Shown piece after piece: positions 28,178 to 35,636 of a DNA stretch of 64,000 nt (its first letter is position 1; the number at the start of each line of letters is the position of its first letter). Below the pieces are notes generated by a model. The model did not search any database. It was not told where the DNA came from and saw nothing but the letters and a program-made list of their open reading frames with translations. Location: NCBI RefSeq assembly GCF_022230955.1, contig NZ_JAKKFI010000054.1, positions 1-64,000 on the forward strand. Reading direction: 5' to 3'. The DNA is from Micromonospora cabrerizensis. GTDB taxonomy: Bacteria; Actinomycetota; Actinomycetes; Mycobacteriales; Micromonosporaceae. The translations under genes were made by a program, and so were the position numbers.

Positions 28178-28953
28178 CCCAGCTCAGCGACGGTGTGGAC
28201 ACCCTCACCGTACGCATCGACGACCGGGTGCTGACCGCAGTGCCGAACTACGTGCTCGGCGTGATCGCCATACCGGCGGTCGAGGTCGCCCCGGCGCCGC
28301 CCGCCGTGTCGGCGCTGCTGACCGCCGCCGAGGACGCGCTGCACGAGGCAGCCCTGGACAAGGCAGCGGTGGCGGAACTGCCGGGCATCGCCGCGTGGCG
28401 GGAGGCGTACCGCGCGGTGGGGGTCAACCCCAACCGGTTCCCGTGCGCCGCCGAGTCCATCGCCCGGCGGGTCGCCAAGGGTGACCGACTGCCCCGGATC
28501 AACGCCCTGGTGGACCTCTGCAACGCGGTGTCGCTCGGTGCGGCGCTGCCGGTGGCCTCGTGCGCGGTCGACGGCCTCGCCGACCTCGTCGTCCGGCCGG
28601 CCGACGGCACCGAGATCTACCTGCCGCTCGGCGCGCCCGAGGCGCCGGAACAGCCCGAGCCGGGCGAGGTCGTCTACGCCGACGCCGACGGGCGGGCCCA
28701 CTCGCGGCGCTGGAACTGGCGGCAGGGCCACCTGGTCCGCACCGATTTGGGCCGGCACCGCCTGCTGCTCACCGTCGAGTCGGCCCACCCCGGCGGCCGG
28801 GTCGACGTGACGGCCGCGCTGGCCCGGCTCGCCGCCGCCCTCGACGAGCTGTCCGCCGCCCCGCGGCAGGAGGCGGTGCTCGACGCCACGACGACCAGCG
28901 CCGTCCTGCGTGTTGCGGGCCCGGTCGGCAGCGACCATGGGAGCCGCTCGTGA
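28174..28953 (+). CDS. Solo B3/4 domain protein (PheRS beta editing-domain homologue, COG3382)
   Basis: 259 residues. The core reads AWREAYRAVGVNPNRFPCAAE, then RRVAKGDRLPRINALVD and SRRWNWRQGH. These are hallmark stretches of the B3/4 fold, which in phenylalanyl-tRNA synthetase beta removes wrongly attached tyrosine from tRNA-Phe. Freestanding copies are known but rarely characterised. Here it sits in a pathway likely to make a phenylalanine- or tyrosine-like amino acid, so clearing tRNA-Phe mischarged with that analogue is an attractive self-protection role. That is inference; a metabolic role is possible. ATG 28,174 overlaps the exporter stop. Confidence 0.88.
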   Translation: MTQLSDGVDTLTVRIDDRVLTAVPNYVLGVIAIPAVEVAPAPPAVSALLTAAEDALHEAALDKAAVAELPGIAAWREAYRAVGVNPNRFPCAAESIARRVAKGDRLPRINALVDLCNAVSLGAALPVASCAVDGLADLVVRPADGTEIYLPLGAPEAPEQPEPGEVVYADADGRAHSRRWNWRQGHLVRTDLGRHRLLLTVESAHPGGRVDVTAALARLAAALDELSAAPRQEAVLDATTTSAVLRVAGPVGSDHGSRS

Positions 28954-30185
28954 ACCGCGCGATCCTGGTGATCTACCGACCGGCGGCCGGCCGGTACGCG
29001 GCCCAGTTCCGCAGCGTGCTCGCCGCCGCCACCGAGCTGGGCGTGGCCACCGTCGTGCTGCTGCCGACCGGGCAACCGGCCGCCGAAGCCGCCGGTCTGC
29101 CCTGCTACCACGCCGACCTCGACGACTCCGAGGCCGTCCGCTCGGCGGTCACGACGATCCTCGCCGCGCACCCGGTGCAGCGCATCTTCCCGCTCTTCGA
29201 GGGCGACGTGCTCACCGCCGCGCGCTGCCGCCGCGACCACGGCATCGCAGGGCTGGACCCGGAGGAGGCGCTGGCCTTCCGGGACAAGAACGTGATGCAC
29301 CGCCGGGCCGTCGAGCTGGGCGTGCCGGTGGCCCGCTCGTGCCGCCCCGAGACGGTGGGCGCGGTCGCCGAGTTCGCCGCCGAGGTGGGCTGGCCGGTGG
29401 TCGTCAAGCCGTACGCCGGCTGGGCCTGCGGCGACACCCACCGGGTGGACTCCGCCGAGGACCTGACCCGGGTCTGGCCGCTGATCGCCGACGACCGGCA
29501 CGACTACCGGGTGGAGGAGTACGTCCGGGGCGCCGAGTACCACGTCGACTCGCTGCTGCGCGACGGCGAGGTGGTCTTCGAGCAGCTGTCCCGCTACACG
29601 TACTCGGTGCTGGAGTTCCGCGACGAGCCCGGCGGGACGGTCTCCCGCAAGCACGACCTGACCCCGGCGGAGCGGCGCATCCTGACCGCCAGCGCCACCG
29701 TGCTGCGCGGCTTCGGGATGCGTACCGGGGTGGCGCACGTGGAGTTCTTCCTCCGCGACGACGGCGAGCTGATCTTCGGCGAGGCGGCCGCCCGGGCCGG
29801 CGGCGGCTCGATCGTCCCCGCCATCCAGGCCGGGCGGGGCATCAACCTGGCGGGGGAGTGGTGCCGGCTGGAGCTGGACCCGGGGCACGTCCCGGCGGCC
29901 AGCCTCGGCCCGGAAATCGGCACCGAGTACCTGTGCTCCGACCGGTACGGCCGGATCACCGCGATCACCACCGCCCAGGAGCTGCGGGCGCTCGACTCGG
30001 TGCTCGACGCGGACGTGTGGAAGACCGTGGGGGACGTGCTCGCCGAGCCGACCGCCTCCAACGACGTGCTCGGCTGGTACGTCTGCGAGGGCCGCGACTT
30101 CGACGACGTCCGCGCCCGGTTCAAGGTCATCCGGGACGCCTTCGAGGTGCTCACCGAGCCAGCCGGTGACCCGTCATGTGGCTGA
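28950..30185 (+). CDS. ATP-grasp carboxylate-amine ligase (BacD-like L-amino acid ligase type)
   Basis: 411 residues from GTG 28,950 (GTGA overlap with the B3/4 gene). Conserved ATP-grasp blocks: FRDKNVMHRRA (~112), PVVVKPYAGWACGD (~150), EEYVRGAEYHVDS (~190) and the metal-binding GELIFGEAAARAGGGS (~275). Enzymes of this branch join a carboxylate, via an acyl phosphate, to an amine; BacD makes the Ala-anticapsin dipeptide. Together with the exporters and the amidohydrolase this suggests a short peptide product. Substrates cannot be read from the sequence. The last ~10 bases overlap the next gene. Confidence 0.88.
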   Translation: MNRAILVIYRPAAGRYAAQFRSVLAAATELGVATVVLLPTGQPAAEAAGLPCYHADLDDSEAVRSAVTTILAAHPVQRIFPLFEGDVLTAARCRRDHGIAGLDPEEALAFRDKNVMHRRAVELGVPVARSCRPETVGAVAEFAAEVGWPVVVKPYAGWACGDTHRVDSAEDLTRVWPLIADDRHDYRVEEYVRGAEYHVDSLLRDGEVVFEQLSRYTYSVLEFRDEPGGTVSRKHDLTPAERRILTASATVLRGFGMRTGVAHVEFFLRDDGELIFGEAAARAGGGSIVPAIQAGRGINLAGEWCRLELDPGHVPAASLGPEIGTEYLCSDRYGRITAITTAQELRALDSVLDADVWKTVGDVLAEPTASNDVLGWYVCEGRDFDDVRARFKVIRDAFEVLTEPAGDPSCG

Positions 30186-31396
30186 GCCGGTTCCGGGCCC
30201 TGCCGCGACCCCTGCGGATGCTGGTCTACGCCTCCTTCATCAACCGGGCCGGGATGTTCGTCTTCCCGCTGCTCGCGGTCTACCTGGTGCAGAGCCGGCA
30301 CCTCAGCACCGGCGAGGCGGGTGTGCTGATCTCGGTGGGCAGCACCGGCCTGCTGGCCGGCAGCCTGCTCAGCGGCCCGGTCTGCGCCCGGGCCGGCCGG
30401 CGCGCCGCGCTGGTGACGAGCCTGCTGCTCAACGCGGTCGGCTACCTGGGCCTCGCCCTGCTCAACGGCCCGACCTGGACGTACGCGGTGCTGCTCTTCG
30501 TCGCGCTGGTCGGGATGGGGATGTTCGCCCCGGCGGCGAACACGCTGATCGCCGACCTGACCCAACCCGAGCAGCGCCCCTTCGCGTACACGGTCAGCTA
30601 CCTCGCCAACAATCTCGGCATGGGCGTCGGCCCGCTGCTCGGCGGGTTCGCGGCGGCCTACTCCTACCAGCTGATGTTCGCCGGCAACATCCTGCTCGGT
30701 CTGCTGGCGGCGGCCACCATCTGGCTCTTCGTGCCGGCGGACACCCGGCGGGTGCCGGCGGCCCGGCCGGCCGGCACCACCCGTCGGGCCAGCCTGCTGC
30801 GGGACCTCGACGTGGCGGTGCTGGTGGTGGTCTCGATCTGTTTCGTCGCGCCGCTGATCGGCCTGGAATACACGCTGCCCCTCGCGGTCACCACGGTGCT
30901 GCACTCGTCGGTGGCGGTGGTCGGTGCCGTCTACACCATCAACAGCGTGGTCGTGGTCAGTGCCAGCCTGCTGATCGAGAAGCGGATGAAGGCGTACTCG
31001 ACCCGGGCCCTGCTGATCACGGCGGGCCTGCTCTGGTCGACCGGGATGGCCATCCTGGTGTTCGCGTTCTCGCTGCCCGCCGTGCTGCTCTCCACAGTGG
31101 TCTGGACCCTCGGGGAGATCATCGCCTCGGTGGTGATTCCGACCTACATCGCCGACCACGTCCAGGAGCACCGGGTCGGCAGCTTCATGGCGCTGAACGG
31201 TTTCGTGCTCAGCTCCGCCCGCCTGGTCGTGCCGATGGGTCTCGGCTTCGTCTGGCAGGCCGGTGGGCACCGCCCCGTCCTCCTCCTGCTCCTTCTGACC
31301 CCGGTGGTCGGCGTGGTCGCGTTCGCAGTGTTGCGGATCCGACCGGCTGCCCGGCCCGTGCCGACACCCGCCGAGCCGGCCACCGCCAGTCCCTGA
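30176..31396 (+). CDS. MFS transporter, second exporter
   Basis: 406 residues, about twelve membrane segments, signature GPVCARAGRRAALV after segment two and a D-L-T-Q-P-E-Q-R loop mid-N-half. It belongs to a different MFS subgroup from the exporter at 26,888. It overlaps the ATP-grasp gene by ten bases, as BacE follows BacD in bacilysin operons, which supports export of the ligase product. The short hydrophilic C-tail (PVPTPAEPATASP) is typical of actinomycete proteins. Confidence 0.88.
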   Translation: MWLSRFRALPRPLRMLVYASFINRAGMFVFPLLAVYLVQSRHLSTGEAGVLISVGSTGLLAGSLLSGPVCARAGRRAALVTSLLLNAVGYLGLALLNGPTWTYAVLLFVALVGMGMFAPAANTLIADLTQPEQRPFAYTVSYLANNLGMGVGPLLGGFAAAYSYQLMFAGNILLGLLAAATIWLFVPADTRRVPAARPAGTTRRASLLRDLDVAVLVVVSICFVAPLIGLEYTLPLAVTTVLHSSVAVVGAVYTINSVVVVSASLLIEKRMKAYSTRALLITAGLLWSTGMAILVFAFSLPAVLLSTVVWTLGEIIASVVIPTYIADHVQEHRVGSFMALNGFVLSSARLVVPMGLGFVWQAGGHRPVLLLLLLTPVVGVVAFAVLRIRPAARPVPTPAEPATASP

Positions 31397-31417
31397 CACC
31401 CACCCCTGGAAGAGGCC

Positions 31418-32722
31418 ATGACCGCCACGAAGTTCGTGCTGCCCGACAGTGAGATCCCGACGACCTGGTACAACGTGGTCCCCGATCTGCCCAAGGGCCT
31501 GCCCCCGATGCTCCACCCCGGCACCCGCGAACCGATCACGCCAGCCGACCTCGAACCGCTCTTCGCCAGCGGCATGATCGAGCAGGAGTTCTCCACCGAG
31601 CGGGAGGTGGACATCCCCGGGCCGGTGCTCGACATCTACCGGCAGTGGCGGCCCAGCCCGCTCGTGCGGGCCCGCCGCCTGGAGCAGGCCCTCGGCACGC
31701 CGGCCCGGATCTACTTCAAGTACGAGGGGGTCAGCCCGGCCGGCAGCCACAAACCGAACACCGCCGTTCCGCAGGCGTACTACAGCAAGCAGGACGGCGT
31801 GCGGCGGCTGACCACGGAGACCGGCGCCGGCCAGTGGGGCAGCTCGCTGTCGATGGCCTGCGCATACTTCGGCCTCGACTGTGAGGTCTTCATGGTGCGG
31901 GTCAGCTACGACCAGAAGCCGTACCGGCGGGGTCTGATGGAGACGTTCGGGGCGTCGGTCACCGCGAGCCCGAGCGACCGCACCGGGGCGGGACGGGCGG
32001 CCCTCGCCGCCGACCCGGAGTCCAGCGGCAGCCTCGGCCTGGCCATCTCCGAGGCGGTGGAGGCGGCCATGCACAGCGGCGGCGCCGCCAAGTACGCCCT
32101 CGGTTCGGTGCTCAACCTGGTGCTGATGCACCAGACGATCATCGGCCAGGAGGCGCTGCTCCAGTTGGCGATGGCCGACGACTACCCGGACATCGTCATC
32201 GGCGCGGCCGGCGGCGGGTCCAACTTCGCCGGGCTGGCCCTGCCGATCCTGCGCCGACAGTGGGGCGGCGGCCCGACGGTGCGGTTCATCGCGGCGGAGC
32301 CGGCCTCCTGCCCGTCGCTGACCCAGGGCAGTTACGACTACGACTTCGGCGACACCGCCGGGCTGACCCCACTGACCAAGATGCACACCCTGGGCCACGA
32401 CTTCCACCCGCCGGCGATCCACGCCGGCGGGCTGCGCTACCACGGCATGGCGCCGATCGTGAGCGCGCTGCGGGAGATCGACCTGATCGAGGCACGGGCG
32501 GTGCCACAGACCGCCTGCTTCGAGGCGGGCGTGCTGTTCGCCCGCAGCGAGGGGATCGTGCCGGCGCCGGAGTCCACCCACGCGGTCCGGGTGGCGGTGG
32601 ACGAGGCGATCCACTGCCGGGAGACGGGCGAGTCGAAGGCGATCGTCTTCTCCCTGTCCGGGCACGGCCACTTCGACATGCAGGCCTACATCGACTACTT
32701 CGCCGGCAAGCTGACGGACTGA
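31418..32722 (+). CDS. TrpB2-type PLP enzyme (tryptophan synthase beta-like)
   Basis: 434 residues; GGAAGAGG just upstream of ATG. The PLP lysine is ~111 in GSHKPNTA, the catalytic Glu in TETGAGQWG (~133) and the phosphate-binding loop is GAAGGGSN (~268). The extended N-terminus ([13 protein letters not shown]) and length mark the TrpB2 subgroup, which works without TrpA and in archaea uses O-phosphoserine. TrpB-like enzymes add a nucleophile to a PLP-bound aminoacrylate, so here it may form a C-C or C-N bond to build a non-standard amino acid. No trpA, trpC or trpD is present, so simple tryptophan supply is unlikely. A strong hairpin follows. Confidence 0.88.
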   Translation: MTATKFVLPDSEIPTTWYNVVPDLPKGLPPMLHPGTREPITPADLEPLFASGMIEQEFSTEREVDIPGPVLDIYRQWRPSPLVRARRLEQALGTPARIYFKYEGVSPAGSHKPNTAVPQAYYSKQDGVRRLTTETGAGQWGSSLSMACAYFGLDCEVFMVRVSYDQKPYRRGLMETFGASVTASPSDRTGAGRAALAADPESSGSLGLAISEAVEAAMHSGGAAKYALGSVLNLVLMHQTIIGQEALLQLAMADDYPDIVIGAAGGGSNFAGLALPILRRQWGGGPTVRFIAAEPASCPSLTQGSYDYDFGDTAGLTPLTKMHTLGHDFHPPAIHAGGLRYHGMAPIVSALREIDLIEARAVPQTACFEAGVLFARSEGIVPAPESTHAVRVAVDEAIHCRETGESKAIVFSLSGHGHFDMQAYIDYFAGKLTD

Positions 32723-32726
32723 CCTC

Positions 32727-32762
32727 GCAGGGGGTGGGCGTCGTGCGGCGCCCACCCCCTGC
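32727..32762 (+). terminator. Strong 14-bp hairpin after the TrpB2-like gene
   Basis: Perfect arms GCAGGGGGTGGGCG (32,727-32,740) and CGCCCACCCCCTGC (32,749-32,762), 8-base loop. It begins four bases after the stop. It probably attenuates or ends the first transcript; the next gene starts only 13-20 bases further on, so read-through or a promoter inside the previous gene is needed. Confidence 0.7.
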
Positions 32763-32775
32763 CTCGCACCCGGGG

Positions 32776-33480
32776 GTGAAAGTGCACAGCGAAGCAGGGA
32801 CCATCCTCGCCATCAACGGATCGGAACGGGTCGGTGGCAACACCGACCACGCCATCGCGTACGCGGGTCGGCTGATCGCCGAGCGGGGGGCGGTCCTGCG
32901 CACCATCCAACTACGTGAGCACCGCATCTCGCCGTGCAGCCCGTGCGGCGACTGCAACAGCCGTACGGTGCCCTGCCAGCTGGACGACGACGTCCCCGCC
33001 CTGGTGGAGCAGATGACCAACGCCGACGGGCTGATCTACGCGGCCCCGGTGCACGGCTTCGGCCTGGCCCACCTCATGCAGGTCTTCATCGAGCGCGCCG
33101 GCGTCGGCTACCTGCGGTTCACCCGTCCTCTGGCGGACAAGGTGGGCGGCATCATCGTCACCGGGCGGCGCTACAGCGACTCCTCCGTCCACAACCAGAT
33201 CGTCAACAATCTGCTGCTCAACCGGATGATCCTGGTGGGCAGCGGGTTCCCCGTCCTGCTGCGCAACACCACCGGCACGCCCGGCCTGACCGACCCCGAG
33301 GGCATCGACGCGTTGGAGCGGATGGTGCACCGGATGCTCGACATGGTGCAGCTGCTCAAGCAACACCAGCGGGTCGACGGCGACCCGGTGCTTCCGCGCC
33401 GGGACCGTAACGAACGCGTTCCGCGGCCCCGCCGCACCGAATCCGCCCAGACCAGAGGAGATATCGAGAATGTCCACTGA
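32776..33480 (+). CDS. NADPH-dependent FMN reductase / iron-sulfur flavoprotein-like
   Basis: 234 residues from GTG 32,776; GTG 32,782 is equally possible. Flavodoxin-like fold with the FMN phosphate loop NGSERVGGNT (14-23) and APVHGFG (~96). Four cysteines at 54, 57, 60 and 67 form CX2CX2CX6C, the compact pattern of iron-sulfur flavoproteins (CX2CX2CX4-7C), which bind a [4Fe-4S] cluster. It may act as a reductase on a ring intermediate or deliver electrons or reduced FMN. The C-terminus is rich in Arg/Pro and overlaps the next gene by 11 bases. Confidence 0.85.
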   Translation: MKVHSEAGTILAINGSERVGGNTDHAIAYAGRLIAERGAVLRTIQLREHRISPCSPCGDCNSRTVPCQLDDDVPALVEQMTNADGLIYAAPVHGFGLAHLMQVFIERAGVGYLRFTRPLADKVGGIIVTGRRYSDSSVHNQIVNNLLLNRMILVGSGFPVLLRNTTGTPGLTDPEGIDALERMVHRMLDMVQLLKQHQRVDGDPVLPRRDRNERVPRPRRTESAQTRGDIENVH

Positions 33481-33817
33481 GCAGGTTGCCGCGCCGGTCG
33501 GCATCGACTTCCCGGCCACCGAGTGGGAGAGGTGGGACAAGCCGGGGGCCGAGGGGCGCGTCAAGATCTCGTACGTCGGTGGGCAGCGTCTGCGCCTGCT
33601 GGAGCTGCCGCCCGGCTTCGACGAGCATCACTGGTGCCTGCGGGGGCACACCGGCTACGTCCTGCGGGGCGAGTTCACCATCCACTTCCGGGACCGGTCG
33701 GTGCCGTGCCGCCCCGGCATGGGTTTCGTCATCCCCGACGACGAGGAGCACCGGTCGCAGGGCAGCGACGCCGAGCCCACCGTCGTCTTCGTGGTCGACC
33801 AGGTTCCGCAGCCGTGA
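33470..33817 (+). CDS. Small single-domain cupin
   Basis: 115 residues. Cupin motif 1 (HHWCLRGHTGYVLRGEFTI) and motif 2 (CRPGMGFVIPDDEEHR) are both recognisable, with His/Glu metal ligands partly kept. Bacilysin BacB is a bicupin isomerase acting after BacA; this protein is only one cupin, so an equivalent isomerase role is possible but not shown. The ATG overlaps the reductase stop by 11 bases and its own stop overlaps the chorismate mutase GTG. Confidence 0.82.
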   Translation: MSTEQVAAPVGIDFPATEWERWDKPGAEGRVKISYVGGQRLRLLELPPGFDEHHWCLRGHTGYVLRGEFTIHFRDRSVPCRPGMGFVIPDDEEHRSQGSDAEPTVVFVVDQVPQP

Positions 33818-34182
33818 GCGACCAGCACCGGCTTCCCGCGCCGGCCGGCTCCCCGCCGGCCGGCGCCGCCGACGGCCCGGCCCGGATCGCCGAGCTGCGC
33901 GGTGCCATCGACGGGCTCGACCAGCGGATCATCGCCCTGCTGGCCGAGCGCACCCGGGTGGTGCAGGAACTGACCGCGCACAAGACCGACGAGGCGACCG
34001 TCCGCTCACCCGACCGGGTGCGGCAGGTGCTCGGCCGGGTGCACGACCTGGCCAGCCGACACGGCATGCCGCCCGAGGTGGCGGTCGGCACCTACCGCGC
34101 CCTCATCGACGAGCTGACCCGGATGCAGCTCGACATGCTGGCCGCCCGCCGTGCCGCAGCGCCGCTGGTGGACGAGCGATGA
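33814..34182 (+). CDS. Chorismate mutase, AroQ type
   Basis: 122 residues from GTG 33,814, coupled to the cupin stop. The all-helical AroQ pattern is clear: ELRGAIDGLDQRIIALLAERTRVV, the Lys of AHKTDEATVRSPDR and the final helix TYRALIDELTRMQLD, which together supply the Arg/Lys/Glu-Gln active site. It converts chorismate to prephenate, or an aminodeoxychorismate to the amino-prephenate as PapB does. A ~30-residue Pro/Ala-rich N-terminal extension precedes the domain. Placement with the BacA-like protein suggests that the two act in sequence. UbiD follows with a four-base overlap. Confidence 0.9.
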   Translation: MSDQHRLPAPAGSPPAGAADGPARIAELRGAIDGLDQRIIALLAERTRVVQELTAHKTDEATVRSPDRVRQVLGRVHDLASRHGMPPEVAVGTYRALIDELTRMQLDMLAARRAAAPLVDER

Positions 34183-35636
34183 GCCGCCCGCCGGTCGACC
34201 TGCGGCACGCGCTGGCCACTCTCGACCCGCTGCCCGGCGAGCTGGTCCGGGTCGCCACGGAGCTGCCGGCCCGCTACGGCGTCTCCGCTCACTACGCCCG
34301 GTGGGCCGGTGCGCCCGCCGCCCCGCCCACCGGCGCCGGCCCGGCGGTGCTCTTCGACCGGGTACGCCCCGACCACGGCCCGACCCGAGCGGTGCTGATG
34401 GGCCTGTACGGCACCCGTCGACGCGCCGCCGGCCTGCTCGGCTGCACCCCGGCCGAGTTGCCGCACCGGCTGCTCGACGCGGTGGCCGCGCCCCGCCCGC
34501 CGGTGCCCGCACCCGACCCGGCCCGCTGGCCTCGCGAGACGCTGCCGCTGGACCTGACCGCGCTGCCGGTGCCGGTGCTCACCGACGAGGACGCCGGCCC
34601 CTACCTGACCCTCGGCGCGGTGCTCGCCACCGACCCGGACACCGGGGTCCGCAACCTGTCCGTGCACCGGATGTGCGTGCAGGGCCCGGACACGCTGACC
34701 ATCTGGATGGTGCCCGGCCGGGATCTGGAGCTCGCGCACCAGGCCGCGCTGCGTCGGGGGAACCCGTTGCCGGTGGCCATCCACCTCGGCCTGTGCCCGG
34801 CGGTGCTCCTCTCCTCCTGCTGCCCGACGTCGCTGGTGCCACCCGACGTCGACGAGCTGGCGGTGGCCGGTGCCCTCGCCGGGCAGCCGGTGGAGCTGCT
34901 GCCCTGCCGCACGGTGGACACCGAGTTCATCGCGCACGCCGAGTACGTCATCGAGGGGGAGCTGCTGGCCGACCGGGCCCCGGAGAGCCGGCACGGCACG
35001 GTCGCCACACCCGAGTTCCTCGGCTACCAGGGCCGCGCGCACCCCTCGTTGCCGCTGATCCGGGTCACCGCGATCACCGCCCGGGAGAGCCCGATCCTGC
35101 AGTCGGTGTCCGGCCCCGGGCACGAGCAGTCGGTGCTGCTCGGCTTCGGGATGGAGGCCGCGGTGCTGGACCTGCTGCGCCGTCGGGGCACGCCGGCGCT
35201 GGCCGCGCACTGTCACACCGCGGGTGGCGGTCAGCTCATGGTGGTGCTCCAGTGGCCGCCGAAGCGCGGCCCGGAGGACGACGTGGCGGTACGCGTCGCC
35301 GCCGAGGCGGTGCTGGAGCAGTTCCGGATGGCCAAGCTGGTGCTGTGCGTGGGCGACGACGTCGACATCGAGTCCGACCAGGACCTGTGGTGGGCGATGG
35401 TCACCCGCTTCCAGGCCGACCAGGACCTGCACGTGCTGCCGGACCGGGAGGGTTTTCCCCTCGACCCGAGCCAGCACACCGGCTACTCCCCGTCGCTCTC
35501 GGCCGACGGGCGCACGGCGAAGGCGGTCTTCGACTGCACCGTGCCGTACGCCCAGAGCGCCCGGTTCCAGCGGCCCCGCTTCACCGAGCCGTCACATCCC
35601 GCACCGCGGCGGCCAGCAGCGCCACGCCCTCGGTGA
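34179..35636 (+). CDS. ubiD: UbiD-family prenylated-FMN (de)carboxylase
   Basis: 485 residues. Family blocks: VRNLSVHRM (~154), AEYVIEGEL with the conserved Glu (~260), LPLIRVTAIT and DVDIESDQDLWWAMVTRFQ (~390), which carry the metal- and prFMN-binding Glu/Arg/Asp residues. UbiD enzymes reversibly decarboxylate aromatic or alpha,beta-unsaturated acids using prenylated FMN made by UbiX; no UbiX-like gene is in the window, so cofactor must come from elsewhere. Within this cluster it may remove a ring carboxyl. It is the last gene of the run and its end overlaps the converging MocR gene by 56 bases. Confidence 0.9.
   Translation: MSRPPVDLRHALATLDPLPGELVRVATELPARYGVSAHYARWAGAPAAPPTGAGPAVLFDRVRPDHGPTRAVLMGLYGTRRRAAGLLGCTPAELPHRLLDAVAAPRPPVPAPDPARWPRETLPLDLTALPVPVLTDEDAGPYLTLGAVLATDPDTGVRNLSVHRMCVQGPDTLTIWMVPGRDLELAHQAALRRGNPLPVAIHLGLCPAVLLSSCCPTSLVPPDVDELAVAGALAGQPVELLPCRTVDTEFIAHAEYVIEGELLADRAPESRHGTVATPEFLGYQGRAHPSLPLIRVTAITARESPILQSVSGPGHEQSVLLGFGMEAAVLDLLRRRGTPALAAHCHTAGGGQLMVVLQWPPKRGPEDDVAVRVAAEAVLEQFRMAKLVLCVGDDVDIESDQDLWWAMVTRFQADQDLHVLPDREGFPLDPSQHTGYSPSLSADGRTAKAVFDCTVPYAQSARFQRPRFTEPSHPAPRRPAAPRPR

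Noticed and set aside
22724-33817. Calling the region a bacilysin cluster
   Set aside because: The cupin is a single domain, there is no BacF aminotransferase or BacG reductase, and TrpB2, UbiD, B3/4 and TrpE/TrpG-like genes are foreign to bacilysin operons.
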